This document shows positions 24,988 through 34,542 of a DNA stretch of 64,000 nucleotides, one piece after another. This DNA is from CAZPMC01 sp964587755 (GTDB lineage Bacteria > Bacillota > Clostridia > Acetivibrionales > DTU013). The position numbers were made by a program, and so were the translations under genes. The notes beneath the pieces are model-generated. The model did not search any database, was not told the DNA's origin, and worked only from the letters and a program-made list of their open reading frames with translations. The stretch lies in the NCBI GenBank assembly GCA_964587755.1, contig CAZPMC010000008.1:1-64000 (forward strand), in the 5' to 3' direction. Every line of letters begins with the position of its first letter. Position 1 is the stretch's first letter.

Positions 24988-27951
24988 TCAGCTGGTCATG
25001 GGTTTTAATTCGTATGTTACATTCCGGCCTTTTACCGTTACGAGGAAGTAATTGGCAGAGTCTATTGTTTCCATACTCAGGTCTTTTATGTTATAGCCGC
25101 GGGAAGAAAAGTATCTGATGCCGCGCTCAAGGGTGACCTTATCCTCGGGACCTTCATAGAAGACCCATACGGTTTTACCCGTATCCAGTTTGTAGTCGGT
25201 GAGGATGTCCTTAAAAAGCTTTGCCTCCAAACTGTCAGTCATTTCATCCGGTGAATTAGCCATAAAGATGAATATATTATCGGAGGTATTTGTCTCAAGC
25301 AGTTTAAGAAAATCGTTCCATTGGGTGGCGTTGCTTGTGCGTAAGCTTCCTGTGTTCATGTCCAGTTGAATAAACAGCGAGTTTTTTACGGTGTATGAGT
25401 TAAAGCCCTTGTATGCAGAAACATATGGGTTATTTAGGTTTTCAACAAAATCATGGGTAGTGTTCCCGGCTACAGCAGAAGTATCAAGCCACCTATTTAT
25501 TTTATTGGTCATTTTATCTATCAACAGAATCTGAGCATCATCTGCCGGCTCAGAGGACTGTCCCATAAAAGAGAAGCGGAAGGAATCAGCGGTAGCTTTA
25601 TATGGCCCCAGAGCGACATTGAAAGGATCTGAAGGCTTCGTGTCGGCAGGAATACTGCTGCTGTCCACAGGCTCATACCAAGTCTTGCCCGTAAGCAGGT
25701 TATCAAAGCATATCTCGCCCCGGGAAGCTCCTGCTGTAGTTCTGACAACGTATAGCTTAGTGATATATAACGGGTTTTTGATATCGCCAAGGGAAGTCTG
25801 CAGGTATTTCCATCCCGTCCAGTTCATTTTTGAGCTGAGGGTCAGAAGGTGTGATTTCCCTTCGTCATCCATAACCTCGATTTTAACTTGATTATCAGCG
25901 TCACTTTTAGCATCATTTGTCTTAGGTATATATGCGTAGACTCCTACAAAGCTATGGTCTGGATCTATTGATATGACATTGCTTCCATAGTTCATGTACA
26001 CTGCCCGTGAGCTAGCCGAATCCACAAAATTATATGATAATTTCGCAGAAGCCTTTCCCTTATAGGCGTAATCCTTAGTCAGGGAGTATGCTCCCTGGGT
26101 GCCTGCAGGGTAGGAGGTAAAGGTCCTGCCAATCTCCTTCTCAAAATCATCCTTAATGAGAGTGGAGCTTTGTCTTATGCTCACGGTGCAATAAGCATGG
26201 GTGCTGCCAACTGAAACATCAATATAACCCGTGCCTGGCTGCTTTGATGTGAATACACCCTGGGGGCTGACAGAACCAATTTCAACAGCGGAGTCACCTG
26301 CGGATTTATTACTTACAACACTAAATTTAACGTCACCCGGATTTAACGGGGCCAAATAACCATTGACATTATAGCCTGTAACAGATAGTGAAGCTGTTGA
26401 GCCCACTGGTACCTGTATAGATTTTCTGTTAAGATCTAGCCTGACAGGTGCGCTAAGGGAGTATAAACCGATGGATTGTTTAACGTTTCCAATAGAAGCG
26501 GTGAGTGTGGCATACCCGATTTCGGTAGGCTTAAATATGAAGTAATTCTCGCCTTCAGGTCGTGTAACCGTACCTTTTACTCCTGATACCTTCCATTTTA
26601 CGTCTGCTGGATTTATACCAACGGGGTTGAAGTATTTATCATAACCTTTTACCGTAAGCTTTCTGGTGCTGTTTATAAAGACATTTCCGTGCTCGCTCTC
26701 AATAACAAGGCCAGCAAGATTTGCGGCAGGAGCAGTTGAGACAATGCCCAGTGCTGTTGTCACACCGCGAAGTCCGCCATCTGACGGTGTATTAACAACA
26801 GCAAGAGAATTTTCAGCAAGAGGACGGCTGACCATTGTAGTAGAACCGCCGCCGTCAAGATTGAGTGCGTTATATGCTCCAAGCTCCTTCATGTATTGGG
26901 CGGCTTCGTTTAAGGTCATGCCGATACTTTCTTTCTGGCGTCCGTCAACAGTGACTATGAAAAGGGTTTTTCCATCCTTTGAGGAACCCACCAAGGTGCG
27001 GGGATTTCTTCTGTTGTTATCGGAGCTGGCAAATGAAAATTCTGACGGAATAACTCCGTCCTTGAGCAAAACAGAGGAGCCTGATACTGCCATATCAACC
27101 TTTTTCCAGTCTATATTGCACTTTACGTCAAGAACAGCGGGAAAATCGGTGTTGAAGTTATCTAAAATAAAGTTTTTATTTGCGGAATAAGACACAGCTA
27201 CAAATCCGTTCTCAGGAATCTCCACCGGCGGCTGACCGATACGGATTTCCTTTACTATGCCTTCAGAGACTACCATTTCGACAAGATCGGGGTACTTCTC
27301 CGATGCCCCAAGAGACATGTTTCCGTAGTTTCTGTCTAGTACGATAACATCCCTAAAATCGTAGCTGCTCATTCTGTTGTAATTTGTTACTTCCTGAGAC
27401 GCTCCCATTAAGGGTGAAATTAAATAAATTTGCGTCTTCCAATAATCAATGGACGGTATTTTTAAGGAATCCAGAGAAAAAGTAGCCATGGAATTTCCGT
27501 TTCCGTTAGAGTTAAAATTGTGGGACATGCTGACAATCTTGCCATCGGACATAACAGGCCCAAGGGCATTTGCATTGCCGTTGCCGACACCAAAGTAGAA
27601 GTTGGCATTGACTGCTGCAACTGCGGAATTGGAGGCTGCGATGTTTTTAACATTCGTAAGCTTTGTGGAATTAGTGGTATTTGACATGGCGCGAAGTCTT
27701 ATATTAGGATTTGTCAGGTCAACCTGCAGAATATTTATTGACAACCATCCTTCAGATGTGAATTCTTTAACTGTTTTATGCACAACGCCTGAGGTAACCT
27801 CTTTGACGTCAGTAAAGCTTGTTATTAGAGTTCCTACAGCAGATGCATCTGCTACAGAAAACGGTATAAGAAAAAGAATAACTAGGGCTAGAAAAACTGC
27901 TAAAAATCTTTTTCCTCTTTTTGTAACATAAGCTATTGGTATCCTATTCAT
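24988..27951 (-). CDS. Secreted phosphodiester glycosidase (NAGPA domain) family protein
   Basis: A 987-residue exported protein with a signal peptide (hydrophobic about 15-33, ending ADASA). The NAGPA-type phosphodiester glycosidase domain (about 80-400) is recognised by AAVNANFYF, PRTLVGSS and NALNLDGGGSTTMV, motifs of the family that includes the human uncovering enzyme and bacterial YvgL-like proteins. Ig-like domains follow (about 410-590), then a jelly-roll-like region (about 600-750) and a C-terminal part with degenerate similarity to a calcineurin-like phosphoesterase core (about 775-985). It probably acts on sugar-1-phosphate diesters in wall polymers or exopolysaccharide. It opens the envelope region and is divergent from the flippase at 28210. 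Confidence 0.85.
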   Translation of the reverse strand: MNRIPIAYVTKRGKRFLAVFLALVILFLIPFSVADASAVGTLITSFTDVKEVTSGVVHKTVKEFTSEGWLSINILQVDLTNPNIRLRAMSNTTNSTKLTNVKNIAASNSAVAAVNANFYFGVGNGNANALGPVMSDGKIVSMSHNFNSNGNGNSMATFSLDSLKIPSIDYWKTQIYLISPLMGASQEVTNYNRMSSYDFRDVIVLDRNYGNMSLGASEKYPDLVEMVVSEGIVKEIRIGQPPVEIPENGFVAVSYSANKNFILDNFNTDFPAVLDVKCNIDWKKVDMAVSGSSVLLKDGVIPSEFSFASSDNNRRNPRTLVGSSKDGKTLFIVTVDGRQKESIGMTLNEAAQYMKELGAYNALNLDGGGSTTMVSRPLAENSLAVVNTPSDGGLRGVTTALGIVSTAPAANLAGLVIESEHGNVFINSTRKLTVKGYDKYFNPVGINPADVKWKVSGVKGTVTRPEGENYFIFKPTEIGYATLTASIGNVKQSIGLYSLSAPVRLDLNRKSIQVPVGSTASLSVTGYNVNGYLAPLNPGDVKFSVVSNKSAGDSAVEIGSVSPQGVFTSKQPGTGYIDVSVGSTHAYCTVSIRQSSTLIKDDFEKEIGRTFTSYPAGTQGAYSLTKDYAYKGKASAKLSYNFVDSASSRAVYMNYGSNVISIDPDHSFVGVYAYIPKTNDAKSDADNQVKIEVMDDEGKSHLLTLSSKMNWTGWKYLQTSLGDIKNPLYITKLYVVRTTAGASRGEICFDNLLTGKTWYEPVDSSSIPADTKPSDPFNVALGPYKATADSFRFSFMGQSSEPADDAQILLIDKMTNKINRWLDTSAVAGNTTHDFVENLNNPYVSAYKGFNSYTVKNSLFIQLDMNTGSLRTSNATQWNDFLKLLETNTSDNIFIFMANSPDEMTDSLEAKLFKDILTDYKLDTGKTVWVFYEGPEDKVTLERGIRYFSSRGYNIKDLSMETIDSANYFLVTVKGRNVTYELKPMTS

Positions 27952-28134
27952 TATTTCCTCCTTTGTGACATGCTAGAAACGATACAATTGATAAGTGCGC
28001 AACGCTTATAATTTTAGACATCTTATAACTCTATTATAGGGGTGAGGGGTTAGGGTATCAAGTTACCGTTTGGTTACAATTTGGTAACTATTATTAATAA
28101 GTCCGGTAATAGAAGCTTCAACGGTAGTGCAGTA

Positions 28135-28163
28135 TTGCAGGTGTCAAGCCCAGATAGTATAAT
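28135..28163 (+). promoter_or_regulatory. Sigma-A promoter of the polysaccharide flippase gene
   Basis: TTGCAG (28135-28140) and a perfect TATAAT (28158-28163) are spaced 17 bases apart, about 47 bases before the GTG start at 28210. An inverted repeat AGTTACC/GGTAACT (28061-28067 and 28083-28089) upstream could be an operator. Confidence 0.75.
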
Positions 28164-28209
28164 GAAAACTGAGAATTGCAAAATATTGAGAATTAAAGAG
28201 GATTTTTTT

Positions 28210-29739
28210 GTGGATAAAAGCACCAAAGGACTTACACAGATAACAAACAGAATAGCTAAGGATACACTTATATACTTATTTGGAAAGGGTATTGAGGGCA
28301 TAGTAGGAATTCTGACTATTTCGCTGTATACCCGTTTTTTTCTGCCGGAGGTATATTCGGATTATAATTTAATTACAACAGCTATAAATATTGGAACGGT
28401 TATACTATTAAGCTGGTTAACACAGTCGGGCTTCAGATACATAAACATGTACAGCAGTCCAAAGAAAAGGGTATTGTTTTTTTCCACAGTTTTCAGGGCT
28501 TGGTGTATTGTAAATTTATTCATTTATTTGATTTGCGCCGCAGGCTTTTTCTATGCAAGGGGTGCTAATGAAGGGAATATACAGTATTATATTATTGCTG
28601 CAGCCATTATGTTTACAGGCTTCAGTACAAGCCAGATGCTTTTGGGGTTTCTGACAGCGGTGAGGCAGATAAAATTAAATCTTATATTGTCTGTTTTTAC
28701 GGTCACAGCAAAGGTTGTTCTGGCATCGGCAGGAGTAATGCTAACGCCCCTTGGCTCATCTACACCCGCTGCAGTAATTATTGCAGGAATTTTAGTTGAT
28801 TTCACTGTTATTTTGATTATTTTCACACGGATGAAGCTTTATAGTTTTATAAACCTAAGGGTATTTTCAAAAGCGACCTTCAGGAAATTTTTCTTCTTTG
28901 GGATGCCGATAGCCGGTATGGGTCTGGCAATGAGCCTTTTAAACCTTTCAGACAGATTTGTTATTATTTTTTCGCTGGGTAAGGAAATAGGCTCTGTGAA
29001 AAACGGTATTTATGCAGCAAACTATTCATTGTCTTCCGCAGTGTTTACCGTACTGATGATTGGAATGATGAGAGGCGTCTATCCCAATATACTCAAAACC
29101 TGGAAGAATAACGACAGGCAAATGTCCATGTCACTTCTGACCCAGGGGATAAGAAATTATATACTCATTGCAATGCCTTGCGTTATAGGGCTTAGTGTTC
29201 TGTCCGATTTAATATCAAAAACCGTTTTAGATTCTGATTATCACTCCGGGAGCAATGTTATTATTTGGGTCTCCATCGGTATGTTCTTTTTGGGTCTTAC
29301 AGAGTATAGCAATAAACCATGGGAGCTGACTTCAAGGACGCTTCCGGCACTTTTGAACAGCTTGGTTTGCGGCTTATTAAACATAACCGTAAACTTACTG
29401 TTTATTCCTGTTTACGGCTATATGACGGCAGCGGTCACAACAGCAATATCATACTTTATATATTATCTCATCTCAACAATCGGGGGAAGAAGGGCTTTGA
29501 CCTATAAGCTTCCTGTTAAATCTACTGTTAAAATATTAATAAGCTGCGCCATAATGGGAGGGGTGGCGCTTTTCATAAAGAATGGGCTAAATCTGCTTAA
29601 GCTTCCTAATGTGCTGATACTGGCAGTTTCAGTTTTAAGCGGTGTAATTGTTTATGGTGTGACCCTATATCTGACCGGCGAGATAAAATACGAAGTCGGA
29701 CAAATAATCAGAAGGCTGTCACCGGAAAGAACAAGATAA
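28210..29739 (+). CDS. Polysaccharide flippase (Wzx/MOP superfamily)
   Basis: A 509-residue membrane protein with 12 to 14 hydrophobic segments and the N-terminal DTLIYLFGKGIEGIVGIL pattern of O-antigen/teichuronic-type flippases. It should move an undecaprenyl-linked repeat unit across the membrane. The GTG at 28210 is chosen because AAAGAGG (28195-28201) lies 8 bases upstream and a well-formed promoter ends at 28163; the open frame runs further upstream but that part would precede transcription. It faces CapK-like and LtaS-like genes on the other strand, followed by wecC and a polymerase, which supports a role in wall polysaccharide export. Confidence 0.88.
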   Translation: MDKSTKGLTQITNRIAKDTLIYLFGKGIEGIVGILTISLYTRFFLPEVYSDYNLITTAINIGTVILLSWLTQSGFRYINMYSSPKKRVLFFSTVFRAWCIVNLFIYLICAAGFFYARGANEGNIQYYIIAAAIMFTGFSTSQMLLGFLTAVRQIKLNLILSVFTVTAKVVLASAGVMLTPLGSSTPAAVIIAGILVDFTVILIIFTRMKLYSFINLRVFSKATFRKFFFFGMPIAGMGLAMSLLNLSDRFVIIFSLGKEIGSVKNGIYAANYSLSSAVFTVLMIGMMRGVYPNILKTWKNNDRQMSMSLLTQGIRNYILIAMPCVIGLSVLSDLISKTVLDSDYHSGSNVIIWVSIGMFFLGLTEYSNKPWELTSRTLPALLNSLVCGLLNITVNLLFIPVYGYMTAAVTTAISYFIYYLISTIGGRRALTYKLPVKSTVKILISCAIMGGVALFIKNGLNLLKLPNVLILAVSVLSGVIVYGVTLYLTGEIKYEVGQIIRRLSPERTR

Positions 29740-29796
29740 AATCGAAACCAGGTATTCCCGATGCAAAAATCAAAGTATACATTTCAAAGGAGATTC

Positions 29797-31155
29797 TTAT
29801 TCCAATGGAAATTCTCTTATGGCGTAACGCACTTTTCCTGAGGGGCTCGCAGGTATTGATTCCACAAACTCCAGTTTTATATTTACATCACCGAGGCCTT
29901 TTTTAATTCCCTCAATGAAAATATCAAGGTCACTTTGCTTAAACTCACTGCTTTTTATTATTTTCAATAAAATATCTGAGGGAGTCTTCTGTATAATCTG
30001 AAATTGTTTGAAGCTCTCCATGTTCCTAACAATATGGTTGAAGTAATGACCGTGCACATAAGAGCCGCTTTGTGATACAAACGTGTCGTCCTCCCGGCCT
30101 TCAATCCGCTCAAGCACAGGCAGAATAACACCGCAATCACATAAAGAGTCGGGTGAAAGAGCGCCCATATCCCCAAGCTGATACCGAAGCCTTGGCATTG
30201 AAAAATTGTTAAGGTCTGTCACCAATATAAGACCGCTTTTTCCTGCCGGTAAAATTTCCTTCGTCACAGGATCCACTATTTCTATAATGACATTCTCTGC
30301 TGCAATGTGCATTTTACCCTTGGGGCATTCATAGGCAAGAATACCACCGTCTCTTGCCCCATATTCATTTACCACATTGCATTTAAACATTTTTTTAATC
30401 TCTTCCCTCTGGAAATCGTATAATGTCTCAGATGTTGAGATTATGGCTTTAGGAATAAAATCCAAAGAAAGTCCTGCTCTCAGTGCAAGCTTTGAAAAAA
30501 GGGCGAGAGATGATGCATAGCCATATATATACAAAGGTTTGTAGCTGTTAATTTTTTCAATGTAGCCTTTTATTGAGCCTGGATTCAGATCATAGGCGGG
30601 AAGCATTATTCTGTTTTTAAGGAATTTCTCTTTTAGCTGGTATTTCTTTGTTTTATTTGCAGAAAGCTCGATAGGAGAGCCCCATATCATTACACTTCTG
30701 TCGCCTATTTTTATATCATGCCAGGAAAGACCGCGCCATCTGGCTGCTTCATAATATTCCACTGTATACCTGTCCAAATAAAACTTAACAGGCTCCCCTG
30801 TGGAACCTCCCGATATATTTGCAATTAACTCTTTCTTATGGGCTGTAGTACTTATGTATGCTTCATTCATGGTCCTGAACTTATCTTTAGTCAGCACGGG
30901 GAAGCTTGTCAAGGCTTTAAAGGGGTTGTCCGAAATAATCTGCCTCATATTCTTGTACCTGCTGTATGCCGACACATTGTCTATACAGTGGAGCAGGAGC
31001 TTTTTAAGCTTTTCTTCCCTGAGGCTTCGCATAGCTTCGTAAGACAACCTCTGGCTGTTTTGAAGCTCCGTTAGATTTTTTCTGATGCGATTGCCCTTAA
31101 AGGTCTCCATCATCGGAAACAAGACATTTTTTATAAATACAGCGTTTAAATCCAT
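29797..31155 (-). CDS. CapK/PaaK-like adenylate-forming enzyme
   Basis: A 452-residue protein of the phenylacetate-CoA ligase-like family often found in polysaccharide clusters (CapK, CoF synthetase-like). The phosphate-binding motif NISGGSTGEPVKFY (about residue 112) and NEYGARDGG (about 265) are characteristic. Members activate a carboxylic acid as an adenylate; in capsule clusters they are believed to help modify the polymer, although substrates are mostly unknown. GAGGG precedes the ATG. It ends 57 bases past the flippase's 3' end and is downstream of the LtaS-like gene (32 bases), so the two minus-strand genes form an operon. Confidence 0.82.
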   Translation of the reverse strand: MDLNAVFIKNVLFPMMETFKGNRIRKNLTELQNSQRLSYEAMRSLREEKLKKLLLHCIDNVSAYSRYKNMRQIISDNPFKALTSFPVLTKDKFRTMNEAYISTTAHKKELIANISGGSTGEPVKFYLDRYTVEYYEAARWRGLSWHDIKIGDRSVMIWGSPIELSANKTKKYQLKEKFLKNRIMLPAYDLNPGSIKGYIEKINSYKPLYIYGYASSLALFSKLALRAGLSLDFIPKAIISTSETLYDFQREEIKKMFKCNVVNEYGARDGGILAYECPKGKMHIAAENVIIEIVDPVTKEILPAGKSGLILVTDLNNFSMPRLRYQLGDMGALSPDSLCDCGVILPVLERIEGREDDTFVSQSGSYVHGHYFNHIVRNMESFKQFQIIQKTPSDILLKIIKSSEFKQSDLDIFIEGIKKGLGDVNIKLEFVESIPASPSGKVRYAIREFPLE

Positions 31156-31187
31156 TTTGCATACCCTCTTTTACACATATCTTTAGT

Positions 31188-33080
31188 TTAATTTGCGTCA
31201 AACATCATATAATATTGCAGCTTCCTGTAATCTGATAAAAGCTTTTGATTTTCGGCGGAAAGCTCTGTTACAAACTCCCCATCCTGCTTATAGTAGTAAT
31301 GAGTTACGACAGGCAGCGACTCCTTCAGCCGGGAGAGAAATTCGAAATAAGGGCTTGGGGTAAAACCTATATATTTTTGGAGCTCGGCTGCCAGAAAGCA
31401 TGTACTTATTTCGGGCACGGTACCGACTGGAACATTGCCTGTATTCTTTTTTATAAGTTTTTTTGCAGCATCATTGCTCCATATAAAATAAGGTGTTTCG
31501 TAATTGTTTAAAAATGCCTCAATATCTTTGCCCTGACCGATATTAAAGTTCAGTGCCTTATACCCTTCGTAATCGCTGTTCAAAAATGGCAGATGGTCTC
31601 CGAAATACAACAATACGAAGGGCTCGTTTAAGCCTCTGAGTTCTGAAATAAGATAGCCTAAAGCCTTGTCGGATTCTCTGAGGCCGTATAAATAACTGTT
31701 TATCATTTCATAAGTAGAATCAGACATTCCGTCAGGCTTCACAAGTATTTTTTCATCCTGCTTTTTATAATAGTATGGCCCGTGATTTTCAATAGTAACG
31801 GTAAAATTAAAATAGGGATTTTGACTACCGGTCTTTATATGCCTTTCGAAGTCATTTAGTATGAATTCCATGGCAGTTTGATCTCTGACGTATCCGCCTC
31901 TTAAATCACTGTCGGAAAGCTCCATATCAGGACGAAAGAATATATTATCAAAGCCGAAAAATTCGTATACGTTCTGCCGGTTATAAAACCATGGATGCCC
32001 CGGATGCAAAGCAGTAGTAGAATAGCCGTATTCTGCGAAGTAACGGACAAGTGAATACTTTTTGCTTCTGATATGGGTTTTATAAGGCGTTATTCCGTTG
32101 GGCAAAAGAGCAGTGGAATGACCTGTAAGGAAAGTGAATTCCGTACTGCTTGTCCCCCCTCCAAAGACTGATGTAACAATTCTTCCATGATAGGACTCTT
32201 TAAGAATCTCTCTGTAGTTTTTTAAAGGATCGGTGCCTTCTATGAATTTTACACCGGGTATTCTGTCGAAGTCATAAAATGCTTCACCCATAATGACGAT
32301 AACATTAGGCTTTTCGAGGCTATTAACTTCGCGTGAGAGGTCGTATTGCATAAGAAGCTGCTGTGCTTCCAGTTTTGTATAGCCTTCCGGCTTTAATTGC
32401 CTGAAGGTTCTGATATCAAGCAAAAAAGAATAGACAAAACCACGGCTCCTGTACATATCGGCCGTCGAATAGATGTTAAACCCCTCTTCTCTTGCGCTGA
32501 ACTTCTTCGTATCATTATAAAAATTGCTAAATGCAAACACAAACGCCATTATACATAGAATTGCACCGGAAATTGCCGGGATTATTTTGAGCTTTGGGGA
32601 CCTTACAAAGAAAACCAGAAAAAGTGAAGCCAGTAAAAACAGTACAATCATAGCCCATAAATACTTGCTGACCGGCAGCTCAGAAAGCTTTACAACATTT
32701 GCCACCTCACCGCCTAATAAAAAATCATAAGGGAGCAGAGGATCGTCCCGAAGCTCAAGCTTAAACCTGTTAATAAGCTGAACTATAAGAAATAAGCCTC
32801 CCCCAAATAAAAATGAACACCAGATACGGGATGTGGCAAAATATATAAGGAGCATAAAAAGAGTCAGGGGTAATGTGTTAAAAAAGACCAGAAGGGGATG
32901 TGCTATAAAATGCTTAATAACATCAATACTCATTACATAGCCAAGCATAAGTCCTGCCAATGAGAAAGCTGCGGAAGATAAGATGATGAATAGAAGTGAT
33001 ATGGCTTGACTGTTTATATAAATATACGGCAGCCGCCTTTTTTTATTCTCTATGTGTATCAGAGGTTTTTGCTTTGGCAT
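31188..33080 (-). CDS. LtaS-family sulfatase-fold membrane enzyme
   Basis: A 630-residue protein with about five N-terminal membrane segments (about 25-205) and a large extracytoplasmic alkaline-phosphatase/sulfatase-like domain (about 255-590). The metal and nucleophile motifs are visible: VIVIMGEAFYD, GGGTSSTEFTFLTG with the nucleophile Thr, STTALHPGHPWFYNR, and LLYFGDHLP near 515. Family members transfer glycerol-phosphate or other phospho-groups from lipid donors to wall polymers. The exact product, lipoteichoic-acid-like or a phosphoglycerol decoration, cannot be decided. GGAG lies 7 bases before the ATG. It shares a divergent intergenic region with wecC. Confidence 0.85.
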   Translation of the reverse strand: MPKQKPLIHIENKKRRLPYIYINSQAISLLFIILSSAAFSLAGLMLGYVMSIDVIKHFIAHPLLVFFNTLPLTLFMLLIYFATSRIWCSFLFGGGLFLIVQLINRFKLELRDDPLLPYDFLLGGEVANVVKLSELPVSKYLWAMIVLFLLASLFLVFFVRSPKLKIIPAISGAILCIMAFVFAFSNFYNDTKKFSAREEGFNIYSTADMYRSRGFVYSFLLDIRTFRQLKPEGYTKLEAQQLLMQYDLSREVNSLEKPNVIVIMGEAFYDFDRIPGVKFIEGTDPLKNYREILKESYHGRIVTSVFGGGTSSTEFTFLTGHSTALLPNGITPYKTHIRSKKYSLVRYFAEYGYSTTALHPGHPWFYNRQNVYEFFGFDNIFFRPDMELSDSDLRGGYVRDQTAMEFILNDFERHIKTGSQNPYFNFTVTIENHGPYYYKKQDEKILVKPDGMSDSTYEMINSYLYGLRESDKALGYLISELRGLNEPFVLLYFGDHLPFLNSDYEGYKALNFNIGQGKDIEAFLNNYETPYFIWSNDAAKKLIKKNTGNVPVGTVPEISTCFLAAELQKYIGFTPSPYFEFLSRLKESLPVVTHYYYKQDGEFVTELSAENQKLLSDYRKLQYYMMFDAN

Positions 33081-33170
33081 TAAATCACTCCATGGGCTTT
33101 AGGTTTTTATCATAACCTACATTATAGAATATTAAATATTTCCGGTCAATTTAATCGAAATTGAGTCTGA

Positions 33171-33199
33171 TTGACATGAAATACCCTAAGTGATAATCT
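33171..33199 (+). promoter_or_regulatory. Candidate sigma-A promoter for wecC and downstream genes
   Basis: A perfect TTGACA (33171-33176) and TAATCT (33194-33199) are spaced 17 bases apart, 40 bases before the wecC start. The genes 33240-38744 run closely on this strand and may all be read from it. Confidence 0.6.
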
Positions 33200-33239
33200 A
33201 TACTTATTCTATAATCTGTGTGAAATGAAGGAATTTTAT

Positions 33240-34521
33240 ATGACTAATAATAAGAAAAAAATTTGCATATTAGGCCTTGGATATATTGGCCTTCCCACTG
33301 CGGCAATGTTTGCATCCCATGGGTTTGATATTATTGGAGTTGACCCTAACGAATCAATAGTAAACAACTTAAATCAAGGTAAAATTATAATCGAGGAGCC
33401 TTACCTGGATACCATGGTCCAGTCCGCAGTTGCTTCGGGAAAGCTTTCCGCTGTTAAAGTTCCTGAAAAAGCCGATGTTTTCATTATAGCGGTACCGACA
33501 CCGATACATAAAAATAATACTGCAGATTTGTCTTTTGTTGAATCTGCTGCAGAGTCCATAGTACCTGTGCTTACGGAAGGAAACATAATAATACTGGAGT
33601 CTACATCACCTCCAGGAACGGTTGCAGACGTACTTGTGCCGATTCTTGAGAAATCAGGGCTCAAATGCGGGGAACAGCTTTTAGTCGCCCATTCGCCTGA
33701 GAGAGTGCTCCCAGGGAAGATTTTAATAGAGCTTGTTGAAAACAACAGGATAATCGGCGGGGTTAACAGGGCTTCGGCTGAAGCTGTCAGGGACCTTTAC
33801 AGAACATTTGTGAAGGGAGATATCTATCTTACCGACTCTACAACAGCCGAAATGTGCAAGCTCATGGAAAACACCTTCAGGGATGTAAATATTGCACTGG
33901 CTAATGAGCTTGCCAAGCTTTGCGAAAAGATTGGAATAAATGTTTGGGAAGTGATAGAGCTTGCCAATAAACACCCGAGAGTTAATATTTTAAGCCCAGG
34001 GCCGGGTGTGGGGGGCCATTGTATTGCAGTGGACCCATGGTTTATTGTAGAGAAATTCCCTGATTTGGCAAATATTATCGAGCTGAGCCGAAGGACAAAC
34101 GACAGTATGCCCTATTATATGAGGGAAAAAATAATCAGTATGCTGTCGGATATTGAAGGAGAACGAGTTGTTACAGTTTTAGGTGTCACATATAAGCCGG
34201 ATGTGGATGATATCCGCGNNNNNNNNNNGTCCTGTAATGGAGCTTGTCCATTTATTGAAGGACAGGGGAATTACGGTCAGGATTTACGATCCTCATGCAA
34301 AGCTGTGTGAGGATAGGGTTGACGACCTTTATGAAGCAGCAGCCGGCAGCCATATGCTTGTTCTGGGTGTAAATCATAAGGAGTTTGCTAAGGTTGATTT
34401 TACAAGACTTGCAAAGGTGATGGCACGTCCGGATATTTTAGATACAAGAAATTACTGGGATAGTAACGAGGTGCGGCGCTCGGGGTTGAATTATCACCTT
34501 TTGGGCAGCGGTAAAAAATAA
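33240..34521 (+). CDS. wecC: UDP-N-acetyl-D-mannosamine dehydrogenase (interrupted by assembly gap)
   Basis: A nucleotide-sugar dehydrogenase that would oxidise UDP-ManNAc to UDP-ManNAcA using NAD. ILGLGYIGLPTA is the Rossmann loop, GPGVGGHCIAVDPWF carries the catalytic Cys, and YKPDVDDIR lies at the start of the C-terminal domain. The reading frame appears to break at a 10-N gap (34219-34228), but both sides are clearly one protein: after the gap PVMELVHLLKDRG continues the expected RESPxxEL motif. Three bases instead of ten restore the frame and give about 424 residues, normal for the family. The ATG at 33240 has AAGGAA 6 bases upstream. It is the first gene of a polysaccharide operon. Confidence 0.9.
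34219..34228. other. Assembly gap (10 N) inside wecC
   Basis: Ten N bases between CGC-G and GT-CCT. The conserved motif R-E-S-P predicts GAR-then-a-Ser-codon, so probably three bases are missing. The gap length is therefore a placeholder. Confidence 0.9.
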
Positions 34522-34542
34522 GAAGCAGGGGTAATCGCACTT

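Noticed and set aside
33225..34310. Apparent frameshifted or split UDP-sugar dehydrogenase gene
   Set aside because: The break falls exactly on an N run, and the protein on both sides is one intact family member, so it is an assembly artefact rather than a pseudogene.
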